64,000 nucleotides of DNA from CAYRTV01 sp964505785 (lineage in GTDB: Bacteria; Acidobacteriota; Aminicenantia; Aminicenantales; Aminicenantaceae), in contig CAZDJZ010000011.1 of NCBI GenBank assembly GCA_964505785.1, forward strand, positions 1 through 64,000, read 5' to 3'. Under the pieces are notes generated by a model. That model saw nothing but the letters and a program-made list of their open reading frames with translations. It ran no database searches and was not told the DNA's origin. The translations under genes were made by a program, and so were the position numbers. Shown piece by piece: positions 26,397 through 35,358 of the stretch (position 1 is its first letter; each line of letters starts with the position of its first letter).

Positions 26397-26708
26397 TTAA
26401 AATAAACCCGGTATTTTCATACCGGCGCCGACTGCGCCGATCTTTTCTTTGATTTGTTCATCCACCTTGGTGGATGCATCATTGAATGCCGCACTGATCA
26501 AGTCCTGCAGCATATCTACATCCTCTTTATCCACCACTTCAGGATCGATTCGGATGGATTCAAGATTTTTATGTCCATCCATGGTCACCGCCACCATTCC
26601 ACCGCCGCTGGAGCCTTCCACTTTCAACTCTTCTAATTCCCGCTGCATTTTTTCCTGCATCTGCTGGGCCTGTTTCATCATTTTTTGAAGATTGCCTACG
26701 CCTTTCAT
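26397..26708 (-). CDS. ybaB: YbaB/EbfC nucleoid-associated protein
   Basis: A 103-residue member of the YbaB/EbfC family, a tweezer-shaped dimer that binds DNA. N-terminal helix KMMKQAQQMQEKMQREL, central beta-sheet GMVAVTMDGHKNLESIRIDPE and C-terminal helix LQDLISAAFNDASTKVDEQ are all typical. It sits between dnaX and recR, as in most bacteria. Confidence 0.95.
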   Translation of the reverse strand: MKGVGNLQKMMKQAQQMQEKMQRELEELKVEGSSGGGMVAVTMDGHKNLESIRIDPEVVDKEDVDMLQDLISAAFNDASTKVDEQIKEKIGAVGAGMKIPGLF

Positions 26709-26724
26709 TATATTCTCCTGAAAA

Positions 26725-28101
26725 TCATGATTTATCTTTTTTATCCACGGAGAGAATTTGGGCCTTGAATTCAGAAAGAAAACCCTGAACCATGGGATCC
26801 TTCACTTCGGGTTCTCTTTCCTTATCTTCACGGACTCCGGCATCTGCATTTCCGGCTTGTTTTTCCGGAGAAGCCGGATAATCCTCTCTTTGTTTATTTC
26901 GGTTCAAGCTTTCCTTGAATGGGCCGGTTGAAACTGTTTCCCGCTGACTTCCTTTTATGCCGCTCTTTTTCAACCCGCGGATTTCCTTTATGACATCCTG
27001 AATCGGAATCAGGTGACGCAGTCCGCAAAGCTTGACTAAAAGGGCTTCAAAATAAAAACGGGGATGGGAAGAATACCGCAGTCCTGCTTCACCTTCCTGA
27101 AGGGCATGCAGATAACGGAGAATCTGGTCCGGAGTGGTCTTGCCGGCTTCTTCCTTGATTCTTTTCGCTTCCCGGGCCTGCAGCGTCAATACATCAGTAA
27201 TATTTTCCATGGTTGCGGCAATCAACAAATTGCGGAAATGTTTGATCAATTCTTCATAAAAAAACCTCAGATCATATCCCCGGTTCATCACCTTCTCAAC
27301 CAGTATAAAAATCTTATCCGGCTGATTATCCAAAATTGCGGCTGAAAACTCGAAAAGCAATTCCTGGCTGACCGTTCCTAACAGCTCACGCAAGTCATCC
27401 TCGGGAATGGTTTCGCCGGAAAAAGCCACGGCCTGATCCAAGAGGCTCTGGGCGTCTCTCAAACTTCCTTCCGAGGCCTCGGCGATCAAACGCAGTCCCG
27501 GCTCTGAAATAGAAATTCCTTCTTTTTCCGTAATAAAAACAAGATGAGAAACAATATCCTTGAGCGGGATTTTTCGGAATTCGAAATGCTGGCAGCGGGA
27601 CACAATTGTGGCCGGTATTTTATGAAAATCCGTTGTGGCAAGAATAAAAATAGTCTGCTCGGGCGGCTCTTCCAGTGTTTTCAATAGAGCATTGAAGGCC
27701 GGTTCCGTCAGCATATGTACCTCATCAATGATGATAATTTTATAACGGCCCTGCAAAGGTTTGTATCTGACCCCTTCCCGAAGCTGCCTCACTTCTTCGA
27801 TTCCCCGGTTGGAAGCGCCATCTATTTCAAGGACGTCCACCGACCGGCCTTCCTGGATTTCCCGGCAGACATCGCAGTTGTTGCAGGGCTCCGGAGTTGG
27901 CCCATCTTTGCAGTTCAGGGCTTTAGCCAGGATCCGGGCGGCAGTGGTTTTCCCCACTCCGCGCATACCGGAAAAAATATACCCATTAGCAATGCGGTCC
28001 ATTTTTATCGCGTTTTTTAACGTACGCACTACGGGCTTCTGCCCGATGATCTCATCAAATGTGGCAGGCCGGTATTTTCTGGCGTATACAATATAGCTCA
28101 T
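26725..28101 (-). CDS. dnaX: DNA polymerase III subunit gamma/tau
   Basis: Clamp-loader ATPase of the replisome. It begins MSYIVYARKYRPATFDEIIG; Walker A is GMRGVGKTT, with the zinc-binding CNNCDVC nearby (first Cys in ALNCKDG), the DEVHMLT Walker B, and the sensor region ILATTDFHKIPATIVSRCQHFEF. Domains I-III end near residue 360; the C-terminal ~100 residues are charged and low-complexity, shorter than E. coli tau. An in-frame GTG at 28134 would add 11 residues, but the ATG at 28101 gives the family's standard N-terminus. A programmed frameshift is not obvious. It is the first gene of dnaX-ybaB-recR. Confidence 0.94.
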   Translation of the reverse strand: MSYIVYARKYRPATFDEIIGQKPVVRTLKNAIKMDRIANGYIFSGMRGVGKTTAARILAKALNCKDGPTPEPCNNCDVCREIQEGRSVDVLEIDGASNRGIEEVRQLREGVRYKPLQGRYKIIIIDEVHMLTEPAFNALLKTLEEPPEQTIFILATTDFHKIPATIVSRCQHFEFRKIPLKDIVSHLVFITEKEGISISEPGLRLIAEASEGSLRDAQSLLDQAVAFSGETIPEDDLRELLGTVSQELLFEFSAAILDNQPDKIFILVEKVMNRGYDLRFFYEELIKHFRNLLIAATMENITDVLTLQAREAKRIKEEAGKTTPDQILRYLHALQEGEAGLRYSSHPRFYFEALLVKLCGLRHLIPIQDVIKEIRGLKKSGIKGSQRETVSTGPFKESLNRNKQREDYPASPEKQAGNADAGVREDKEREPEVKDPMVQGFLSEFKAQILSVDKKDKS

Positions 28102-28251
28102 TGTTTGACCGCGTTTCGCATCTGCGGTAATCACGGCTTAAGCATAATACAGTATTTTGTAAGTCCGTCGGATCCGGAGATGCAGGTTTGTATATAATTA
28201 AACCGTATTTTAGCATAAATGACGTGCAAATCAAAAAAGTATTTTACCTGG

Positions 28252-28296
28252 CCTGGATTATTAACGGGCCGAGACGGCCGAACAATTATTTCCAGG
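28252..28296. repeat. Miniature 45-bp relative of the terminal-inverted-repeat element
   Basis: It starts CCTGGATTATTAACGGGCC and ends AATTATTTCCAGG, so its ends are imperfect inverted repeats of each other. The start matches the left ends of the larger elements at 10930 and 62781. Its centre GGCCGAGACGGCC can pair. It lies just after the stop of the DUF6600 lipoprotein gene, where it may act as a transcription-ending hairpin. Confidence 0.5.
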
Positions 28297-28307
28297 AATT
28301 CAGCATG

Positions 28308-29495
28308 TCACTTTTTCTTCTTCTTTTTTATGGATGTGGTTTTTTCCTTTTTTTCCTCTTCTTTCTTTTCCGTGCTTTCAGATTTTTTCACTTTTTCCGT
28401 CTCTTCGCTCTGCCGTTTTTTCAATTTGGATTTTTCCACTTGGTGTTCCTGTTCCAGTTTTTGTATCTCTTTCCGGGATTCCGGTTCCTTCTGTTTGCTT
28501 TCTTCAGCTTTTGTCTGCTCCCTCTTTTCCAGTTTTTCTTTCAGCTCCCGGACTTCTCTTTCCTGGGTTTCTTCGAGCAATTCCCTTTCTCTTTCCTGTC
28601 TTTGTTTTAATTCATCGCTTTGGCTGGATTTCCGGATCCGGTCTTCGGTTATCACCTCACGGGCTTCCTCTTTTTCCATGATTCTCGATGGACGGGCCAG
28701 AGAGTTCCTCTCAATTTCAGGGCGGTATATCCTGATTTTATTTCCTTCCAGGCGGGAAGGATTCAAAACACCGGCGTCTTCCAGCTGATATTTGTTGATC
28801 GAATCACGGGAAATTCTCCGCATCTCGTCAACATCCACTCCCCGGTTGATAATGCGGTTATCCCTCTGAACAATCTCCGTCTTGGAAACCGTAGTCCGTA
28901 TAAGACTCCTGTTCCGTTCGGGAGGGAGAATATACCGGTTCATCCTATCGGAATAAAAATGAGATCCCTCGACAAATACCCAATAGTGAAAAGGAATGTC
29001 ATATGAAATCCGCCGAATGCCGTACCCCGGCATAAACCGGACATCGGGAGGAAGCGGCGCCCAGCCGACGTAACGGCTTCCTTTGCGCCAGGTCACCCAT
29101 GCCGGCCCCCATGTATAACCGACAGTCCAATACCAACCGAGTTGATTGTCCCAGCCCCAGCGGCCGTAATGGAAGGGAATCCATCCCCAATTATAACGGG
29201 ACATCCAGGTCCATCCGTAGTCGGTCCAGGCCCAGCGGCCATGCGTATACGGTCTCCATCCATATCCGACATCCCGGGGAAGCCAGACATATTCATGGGA
29301 AGTGAGACTGACCCAAACTCCATAGCGGCCTAAATAATCATAAAAATTCACTTCACTCATCTTCGCAGCCGGAGCCCGGCGGGTATATTCCTCTTCACGC
29401 GGGGAAGGATAATAATCGCCTTCCGACTGCGGGATATAAATAATACAAGCGGATAAACCGATAGCAATCAAGGCTGTGATCAGGATTTTTTTCAT
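28308..29495 (-). CDS. DUF6600-type lipoprotein with long charged coiled-coil tail
   Basis: About 395 residues. The ATG at 29495 has GGAGAG 6 bases upstream and gives a lipoprotein signal, MKKILITALIAIGLSAC, with the lipidated Cys at position 17. Residues ~45-180 hold Trp/Tyr/Gly-rich repeats (GVWVSLTSHEYVWLP, GWRPYTHGRWAWTDYGWTW, WGWIPFHYGRWGWD, VGWAPLPP) that I recognise as the DUF6600 pattern. From about residue 270 to the end the chain is Lys/Glu-rich coiled coil ending in a poly-Lys tail. It is probably anchored to a membrane facing the periplasm; the function is unknown. It lies 22 bases downstream of rocD. Confidence 0.75.
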   Translation of the reverse strand: MKKILITALIAIGLSACIIYIPQSEGDYYPSPREEEYTRRAPAAKMSEVNFYDYLGRYGVWVSLTSHEYVWLPRDVGYGWRPYTHGRWAWTDYGWTWMSRYNWGWIPFHYGRWGWDNQLGWYWTVGYTWGPAWVTWRKGSRYVGWAPLPPDVRFMPGYGIRRISYDIPFHYWVFVEGSHFYSDRMNRYILPPERNRSLIRTTVSKTEIVQRDNRIINRGVDVDEMRRISRDSINKYQLEDAGVLNPSRLEGNKIRIYRPEIERNSLARPSRIMEKEEAREVITEDRIRKSSQSDELKQRQERERELLEETQEREVRELKEKLEKREQTKAEESKQKEPESRKEIQKLEQEHQVEKSKLKKRQSEETEKVKKSESTEKKEEEKKEKTTSIKKKKKK

Positions 29496-29517
29496 AGGAA
29501 TCTCTCCATAATACAGG

Positions 29518-30723
29518 TTATTCAAAATCTTTAAAGACTTTTTTTATTCGCTTAAACGCCCAATCCAGATCTTTCTTTTTTATAACCAGCGGGGGAGCAA
29601 ACCGTATGACATGCTCATGTGTTTCTTTGCAAAGCAACCGTTCTTTTTCTAAGGCTTCACAGAATTTCCGAGCGCCTCCGGCTTCCGGTTTCAGCTCGAT
29701 GCCGATTAAGAGGCCTTTCCCCCGGATTTCTTTTATATGTCGACTTTTTAAGCTCTTAAGTTTATCCAGAAAATAAGCACCCATTTCTGCAGAATTCTCC
29801 AGCATTTTTTCTTCTTCAAGCACTCGAAGAGCTTCCCTGGCCACAGCAGAAGCTAATGGATTTGCGCCGAATGTTGAGCCATGACTTCCGGGAGTGAACA
29901 CACCCAAAACTTCCCGGTCAGAAAGAACCGCTGAGATCGCATAGCACCCCCCGCCTAATGACTTGCCGACGACAGTAACATCGGGACGGACTCCTTCATG
30001 TTCACAAGCAAACATTTTACCTGTGCGTCCCAGCCCGGTCTGTATCTCATCCGCAATAAAAAGAACGTTATTTTTTTTGCAAACCTCTTTCGCTTTTTTT
30101 AAATAACCCGGTGGAGGAATCAGTATTCCGGCTTCAGCTTGGATGGGTTCCACTAAAAACGCTGCTGTTTTGGGAGTTATGGCTTTCTCAAGGGCATCCG
30201 TGTCTCCGTAAGGTATCTGAACGAACCCGGGAGTAAAAGGGCCAAAATCTTTTCGGTATAATTCTTCAGTAGAAAAACTAATAATGGCAATGGTCCTTCC
30301 ATGGAAATTATTGCAGCAAGTAATGATCTCTGCTTGGTTTTCCGGGATTCCCTTTTTCCGGTAACCCCACATCCTTGCTGCTTTAACCGCAGTTTCCACA
30401 GCCTCCGCTCCGGAATTCATCGCTAAAACCATGTCATATTCGGTGATTTCACAAATCTCCTTAGTTAACATCGGCCATTGATCATTGCGGAATGCCCGGG
30501 AAGTCAAAGTCAAAGTCTTGCCTTGCTCAGCCAGTACTTTTGTTATTCTGGGATGACAATGACCATGGTTTACTGCCGAATAAGCACTTAAGAAATCCAG
30601 GTATTTATTTCCCTCAACATCCCATACCCAGACACCCTGTCCCTTGGTCAAAACCACATCTAAAGGATGATAATTATGAGCTCCATATAAATTTTCCAAA
30701 TCGACAAAAAATTTCGTATCCAT
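29518..30723 (-). CDS. rocD: Ornithine aminotransferase
   Basis: A 401-residue class III PLP enzyme transferring the delta-amino group of ornithine to 2-oxoglutarate, giving glutamate-5-semialdehyde. It starts with ENLYGAHNYHPLDVVL, which is diagnostic for ornithine aminotransferase, followed by GKYLDFLSAYSAVN-like sequence (here NKYLDFLSAYSAVNHGHCHP). NNFHGRT, FIADEIQTGLGRTG with the PLP Asp, and VVGKSLGGG with the Schiff-base Lys complete the site. It diverges from an aminotransferase gene at 30961 across a 237-base AT-rich spacer. Together with the ornithine cyclodeaminase at 63192 it gives two routes from ornithine to proline-type products. Confidence 0.93.
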   Translation of the reverse strand: MDTKFFVDLENLYGAHNYHPLDVVLTKGQGVWVWDVEGNKYLDFLSAYSAVNHGHCHPRITKVLAEQGKTLTLTSRAFRNDQWPMLTKEICEITEYDMVLAMNSGAEAVETAVKAARMWGYRKKGIPENQAEIITCCNNFHGRTIAIISFSTEELYRKDFGPFTPGFVQIPYGDTDALEKAITPKTAAFLVEPIQAEAGILIPPPGYLKKAKEVCKKNNVLFIADEIQTGLGRTGKMFACEHEGVRPDVTVVGKSLGGGCYAISAVLSDREVLGVFTPGSHGSTFGANPLASAVAREALRVLEEEKMLENSAEMGAYFLDKLKSLKSRHIKEIRGKGLLIGIELKPEAGGARKFCEALEKERLLCKETHEHVIRFAPPLVIKKKDLDWAFKRIKKVFKDFE

Positions 30724-30904
30724 TTAAGGCTCTCCTTTAAGCAAATGACGTGTTATAAAATATGGCCCAAATTAAGAACGATAAGCATGCCCCATTTTAT
30801 AAATAATAAAATACTTTATATGAACTGTTTTTATAAATAAGCATCGAATGCACTATATTAATTTGTTGTTAAAAAATATTCAAGTGGATGTTTTTATCTT
30901 AACC

Positions 30905-30933
30905 TTGTTTTGAATTTGTTTTTATGCTTATAT
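30905..30933 (+). promoter_or_regulatory. Probable sigma70 promoter of the class I/II aminotransferase
   Basis: TTGTTT (30905-30910) and TTATAT (30928-30933) lie 17 bases apart, with TGC directly before the -10 box (extended -10). The AT-rich spacer between rocD and this gene must also hold the rocD promoter in the other direction, which I could not place. Confidence 0.4.
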
Positions 30934-30960
30934 TAAAATTGTATATATGAGGAGAATAAA

Positions 30961-32088
30961 ATGACAAAATTTCAGCCTTTTACCATGGAACGGATGATGT
31001 CCAAGTATGAAAAGGATGTTGACTATAATATTTCAGAAAGCGGTGTGCACCCTATCACATTAGGGGATTTGATTGAGAACAATCCTGACTTGACTGAAAA
31101 GCTGATGGCCACGGAAATAAACTACGCTCATGCCAATGGTATCCCTGAACTGAGAGAATATATAGCGGCCTTGTACCGGGGTGCTTCCGCCGGTAATGTC
31201 CTGGTGACGATCGGTGCGATTGAAGCCAATTACAACACTCTGAATACTCTGCTCTCTCCCGGAGATGAAATCGTTATAATGCTGCCGAATTACATGCAGA
31301 TCTGGGGAATCGCCAAAAACCAGAACCTGAATGTCAAAGCTTTTCATTTACGCGAAAAAAACGGCTGGGCTCCCGACCTCGATGAATTAGAGGACACGGT
31401 CACAAATGAAACTAAATTGATCGCTGTATGCAATCCGGATAATCCCACCGGCTATATTTTCACCGAACAGGAAATGGAACGTATTATCAAAATCGCCGAA
31501 AGGGCCGGCGCCTGGATTCTGGCTGATGAGGTTTATACAGGCGCCGAACGCACGACAGATAAGCAGACTCCCTCTTTTTACGGACGCTATGATAAAGTTG
31601 TGGCGACGGGAAGCCTTAGTAAAGCATACGGTCTGCCGGGCCTCAGAATCGGCTGGGCTATCGCTCAGAATGAGGTTATAGATGATATATGGAAAAGGCA
31701 TGAATATACCACCTTGAGCGCGACTATGCTGTCCAACCATCTCGCCGCCATCGCCCTTTCACCCGAAGTAAGACCGCGTTTGATTAAACGTACCCGTGAA
31801 TACATCCGGAAAGGGTTTCCAGTTTTGGAACAATGGATGAACAGCCATGAAAACACATTCAGTTTTACTCCTCCACAGGCTGCGGCTATCGCTTTCGTCC
31901 GCTATCACTTGGATATTAATTCTACTGAATTCGCAGAACGTTTAATCAAAGAAAAGAGTGTGCTTTTGGTCCCGGGCGACCATTTCGGCATGGATAAATT
32001 TCTCCGTATCAGTTTCGGTCTGCCTCATGATTATCTAACCGCTGCACTCGAGCGCATTCACGAATGGATTACGGAAATTCAGGCATAA
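30961..32088 (+). CDS. Class I/II PLP aminotransferase
   Basis: A 375-residue fold-type I aminotransferase, cytoplasmic. Visible blocks: INYAHANGIPELREYIA, VTIGAIEANY for the phosphate, CNPDNPTGYIF, ILADEVYTGAE with the PLP Asp, and GSLSKAYGLPGLRIGW with the Schiff-base Lys. R (SFGLP context, FLRISFG) would bind the substrate carboxylate. It resembles the other aminotransferase of this window (61292-62392) in length and block spacing, suggesting paralogues. Substrate specificity cannot be read from these motifs. GAGGAG lies 6 bases before the ATG. Confidence 0.88.
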   Translation: MTKFQPFTMERMMSKYEKDVDYNISESGVHPITLGDLIENNPDLTEKLMATEINYAHANGIPELREYIAALYRGASAGNVLVTIGAIEANYNTLNTLLSPGDEIVIMLPNYMQIWGIAKNQNLNVKAFHLREKNGWAPDLDELEDTVTNETKLIAVCNPDNPTGYIFTEQEMERIIKIAERAGAWILADEVYTGAERTTDKQTPSFYGRYDKVVATGSLSKAYGLPGLRIGWAIAQNEVIDDIWKRHEYTTLSATMLSNHLAAIALSPEVRPRLIKRTREYIRKGFPVLEQWMNSHENTFSFTPPQAAAIAFVRYHLDINSTEFAERLIKEKSVLLVPGDHFGMDKFLRISFGLPHDYLTAALERIHEWITEIQA

Positions 32089-32127
32089 TACGCATCATCA
32101 AGGCTTTCATGCATAATGCGCAATGGA

Positions 32128-32589
32128 TTATTTTCTTTTGATTTCGAGCTCATCTTTGCCATAGTTTCTTTCACAATAATGACACTTAAATTCCACAGGC
32201 TCTTTTCTTGCAAGTTTGAAAAATGTTTCCACTTCCTCTATATTTGTGATACAGGCAGGGTTGGAACATCCAATGATTCCAACTAATTTTTGGGGAAGTT
32301 TGACCTTGATTTTTTCTTTTATTTTATAATTCCTTATAATACTGACAGTGGCATTAGGAGCGAGAATAGCGATTCGATTCACTTCGCTCTTTGTTATAAA
32401 ACGATTATCAAATTTGATCACCCCTTTTTTGCCCATTACTTTGCTGTCTAAATTTAATGTTACACTGATCGGCTGCTGAAATTCCTGCGGATCCAAAATC
32501 CGGATGATCCTGAATGTTTCACGGCTGGGTATATGGTCAATAACCGTGCCGTCTTTGATAGCAGGAACTTTTCTTTCTTTTTCTTCCAT
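32128..32589 (-). CDS. pyrI: Aspartate carbamoyltransferase regulatory chain
   Basis: A 153-residue PyrI: the N-terminal allosteric nucleotide-binding domain (GTVIDHIPSRETFRIIRIL) and the C-terminal zinc domain with CSNPAC and CHYC supplying four Cys ligands. It binds CTP/ATP and the catalytic PyrB trimers to form the regulated holoenzyme. It follows pyrB on the minus strand, but the spacer is 176 bases and contains a MITE-like element, unusual for a pair that is normally tightly linked. Confidence 0.95.
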   Translation of the reverse strand: MEEKERKVPAIKDGTVIDHIPSRETFRIIRILDPQEFQQPISVTLNLDSKVMGKKGVIKFDNRFITKSEVNRIAILAPNATVSIIRNYKIKEKIKVKLPQKLVGIIGCSNPACITNIEEVETFFKLARKEPVEFKCHYCERNYGKDELEIKRK

Positions 32590-32627
32590 ATCATATCACC
32601 TTTTTCTCAAATTGATTCCATCATATA

Positions 32628-32757
32628 CAACCTGACTTATTATTCGAAAATCGATTTTTCATGGCAATGGATAAGGGTCATCCGACTGCGAAATGCTTTT
32701 CAGATTTGAGATGTTATACCGCATCTGCGGCAATCCCGGTCCATGAATAATCCAGAA
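32628..32757. repeat. MITE-like element (~130 bp) in the pyrB-pyrI spacer
   Basis: Left end CAACCTGACTTATTATTCG and right end GGTCCATGAATAATCCAGAA; the reverse complement of the right end (TTCTGGATTATTCATGGACC) matches the family terminus seen at 10930 and 62781, and is followed inward by gggattgccgcagatgcgg. No coding capacity. It fills most of the space between the two subunit genes. Confidence 0.6.
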
Positions 32758-32765
32758 TAAAAAGA

Positions 32766-33680
32766 TCATATCTCTTTGCCTAAGACCAAGGCCAGCAATG
32801 CTTTTCTCACGATTACGCCGTTTCCTGCCTGCTCGAAATAAACAGCATGGCTGGTTTCATCCAATTCCGGGCTGATTTCCCCCACCCGCGGCAGGGGGTG
32901 CATAATTTTCATGTCGTCTTTTATATGGCTTAAGAGGGAGCTGTCCAAACGATATGTATTTTTATATTTCTCATATTCCACCGGATCAGGGAATCGTTCC
33001 TGCTGAATTCGGGTCACATACAGGATGTCGAGCTCTCTACTGACTGACAAAACATCAGTGGTTTGATGACATGGAATGTCTTTTTCCTGGAGATCTCTCA
33101 GGTAATGGCCGGGCACCTGAAGAGCCTCCGGCGCAATGAAATACAACTCGACCGTCCAATGGCTTAACGCCATGGTCAGGCTGTGTACGGTTCGCCCATA
33201 TTTAAGATCACCTAAAAATCCAATCTTGAGCCTGTCTATTTGTTTTTTGGTCTTCCGGATCGTATATAAATCCAGCAGGGTTTGAGTGGGGTGCTGATTG
33301 GCGCCGTCCCCGCCGTTAATAACCGGAACGGCTGCGGCCTCCGCAGCCAATCTCGCTGACCCTTCAACCGGACTTCTTATGACAATCACATCTCCATAAC
33401 GGTCAGCCATCTTTGCGGTATCCCAGATGGTCTCTCCTTTTTTTACGGAGGATACTTTTTCGTCAGAAAAACCAAGCACTTTTCCGCCTAATTTATACAT
33501 CGCACTCTCAAAACTCAAGCGGGTCCGCGTTGAGGGTTCAAAAAACAATGTGGCAAGTATTTTCCCAGCCAGCAGGTCAGGCTTGTCCTCTTCCATTTTT
33601 TCAGCGGCTTTTAAAATATGCATCAGGTCTTTTTTTGTGAAATCCTGAATTGACACAATGTCGCGGCCTTTAAATTCCAT
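32766..33680 (-). CDS. pyrB: Aspartate carbamoyltransferase catalytic chain
   Basis: A 304-residue catalytic subunit joining aspartate and carbamoyl phosphate in pyrimidine synthesis. The carbamoyl-phosphate motif FFEPSTRTRLSFESA, the HPTQTLLDLYTI block and PLPRVGEISPELDET near the C-terminus are intact. It is followed by pyrI in the enterobacterial order pyrBI, consistent with an allosterically regulated dodecamer. AAGGGGA precedes the ATG. No pyrBI attenuator (pyrimidine-rich leader with terminator) is evident upstream. Confidence 0.96.
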   Translation of the reverse strand: MEFKGRDIVSIQDFTKKDLMHILKAAEKMEEDKPDLLAGKILATLFFEPSTRTRLSFESAMYKLGGKVLGFSDEKVSSVKKGETIWDTAKMADRYGDVIVIRSPVEGSARLAAEAAAVPVINGGDGANQHPTQTLLDLYTIRKTKKQIDRLKIGFLGDLKYGRTVHSLTMALSHWTVELYFIAPEALQVPGHYLRDLQEKDIPCHQTTDVLSVSRELDILYVTRIQQERFPDPVEYEKYKNTYRLDSSLLSHIKDDMKIMHPLPRVGEISPELDETSHAVYFEQAGNGVIVRKALLALVLGKEI

Positions 33681-33848
33681 TTGAATACATTCCCCTTATC
33701 ATAATTTATCATTATTCAAACCCATTTAAAGTCGAAATGTCAACTTTGGTTTTATCCGACCCGATGGAATTACAATGATTACAGAATTTTACATACTTCC
33801 GTCACAAAGCTGCAACATGAAGGAAAAAAAACTCCGTACAATCCCTTG

Positions 33849-33877
33849 TTGTCCCGAAGTTTTATTTATGCTATAAG
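33849..33877 (+). promoter_or_regulatory. Probable promoter of the AGCS symporter gene
   Basis: TTGTCC (33849-33854) and TATAAG (33872-33877) are 17 bases apart with TGC immediately before the -10 box. The ATG follows 42 bases downstream, with AAGGAG in between. Confidence 0.5.
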
Positions 33878-33918
33878 CTAAAAGAAAATGCGATACCACA
33901 TTCCAAAGGAGTGCGAAT

Positions 33919-35313
33919 ATGCAAGAATTTTATGTTAATCTCAGCCAATGGATAGACAGCACGGCACAATTCATTTGGTCGTATATGATTTATATCCTGT
34001 TTGCAGTTGGCGCCTGGTTGACTGTTCGAACCGGGCTTATTCAATTCAGGCATCTCGGCAAAGGCATGAAACTGATTTTCAGCGGTTTCATGGGAAGACC
34101 TGCAGGTAAGAAGCGGGACGGAGATGTTTCCCCGTTCGCGGCGTTATCTACGGCTTTGGCCGCCACGGTCGGCAACGGCAATATCGCTGGAGTTGCCACC
34201 GCTTTATTCACCGGAGGTCCGGGAGCAATCTTTTGGATGTGGGTCTGCGGTTTTGTCGGCATGGCTACCAAATATTCCGAGGCTTTGCTTGGAGTTCATT
34301 ACCGGGAAAAATTTCCCGACGGCACCATTGCCGGCGGACCGATGTATTACATAAAGAACGGCTTTAAAGGCAAAAAATGGGCCAAGATCCTGGCGGCTTC
34401 TTTTGCCGTATTCGGTGCCTTCGCCGCTCTTTTCGGTACCGGAAATATGATGCAGGCCAATCAAATGGCACTGGCTTTTAACAGTGAGTTTGGAATTCCG
34501 AATGTGGTCACCGGAATCACCATTACTTTGCTGGTCAGCCTTGTGATCATCGGCGGAATCAAACGTATCGGCAAAGTGGCGGAAAAACTTGTTCCTACAA
34601 TGGTCCTTATTTATTTTGCCTTCGGGTTCGCTGTTATTTTTTCTAACATCGGCGATGTTCCCAGAGTGTTCCTTCTGATTTTTCAAGAAGCTTTTTCTCC
34701 ATCTGCGGCAGTGGGAGGATTCATGGGGGCAACGGTTAAAAGCGCCATCCAGATGGGATTCAGACGCGGCTTGCTCACCAATGAAGCCGGTCTGGGAAGC
34801 GCTCCCATCGCGCATGCAGCCGCTCAGACCCCGTCACCAATCCATCAGGGACTCATCGGCGTAGGCGAAGTTTTTATCGATACGATTGTCGTGTGCACCA
34901 TAACCGCATTGATCAATCTTTCCTCCGGCATGTGGCAAAGCGGACTGGACGGGGCGGCCATGACCGCAGCCTCTTTCTCAGACACGGTGCCGATTGTGGG
35001 AGGCCTGGTTGTGGCGATTTCATCCTTTCTGTTTGGATACTCAACACTCCTGGGCTGGTATTATTACGGTGAACAGTGTATGAAATATCTCTTCGGCGTC
35101 AAGATCACCTATCCTTACCGGTTGATCTATGTGGTCCTGGTTTTTGTCGGATCGCTGATTTCCATTGAACTGGTTTTCTACATCGGAGATATTGCTAATG
35201 CCTTTATGGCGTTTCCCAACTTGATCGCCTTGGCCCTGTTAAGCGGGACAGTCGCAACAATGACCCGGCAGTTCTTTAAAAAATACAAGCGGCTGGAAGA
35301 CTTTGACGCTTGA
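33919..35313 (+). CDS. Sodium:alanine/glycine symporter (AGCS family)
   Basis: A 464-residue inner-membrane amino-acid:cation symporter with about 11 hydrophobic helices. AGCS signatures are visible: GNGNIAGVATALFTGGPGAIFWMW, the FPDGTIAGGPMYYIKNG loop, NEAGLGSAPIAHAAAQT and the late GWYYYGEQCMKYLFG. It imports small neutral amino acids (alanine, glycine or possibly serine), fitting a cell that catabolises serine through SdaA. It is the first gene of a likely pair with homoserine dehydrogenase, 45 bases downstream. Confidence 0.93.
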   Translation: MQEFYVNLSQWIDSTAQFIWSYMIYILFAVGAWLTVRTGLIQFRHLGKGMKLIFSGFMGRPAGKKRDGDVSPFAALSTALAATVGNGNIAGVATALFTGGPGAIFWMWVCGFVGMATKYSEALLGVHYREKFPDGTIAGGPMYYIKNGFKGKKWAKILAASFAVFGAFAALFGTGNMMQANQMALAFNSEFGIPNVVTGITITLLVSLVIIGGIKRIGKVAEKLVPTMVLIYFAFGFAVIFSNIGDVPRVFLLIFQEAFSPSAAVGGFMGATVKSAIQMGFRRGLLTNEAGLGSAPIAHAAAQTPSPIHQGLIGVGEVFIDTIVVCTITALINLSSGMWQSGLDGAAMTAASFSDTVPIVGGLVVAISSFLFGYSTLLGWYYYGEQCMKYLFGVKITYPYRLIYVVLVFVGSLISIELVFYIGDIANAFMAFPNLIALALLSGTVATMTRQFFKKYKRLEDFDA

Positions 35314-35358
35314 GTCATCGTAAAATTTGCAAACCCTGCTCCCTGAAAAGCGGATTTT

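Noticed and set aside
34204..34815. Long antisense open frame (203 codons) opposite the AGCS symporter
   Set aside because: Antisense to an obvious gene, no ribosome site and no similarity; a shadow of codon bias. Similar frames opposite pyruvate kinase (7766-8314), serine dehydratase (21591-21965), hflK (42506-43039) and gapA (53935-54519) were dropped for the same reason.
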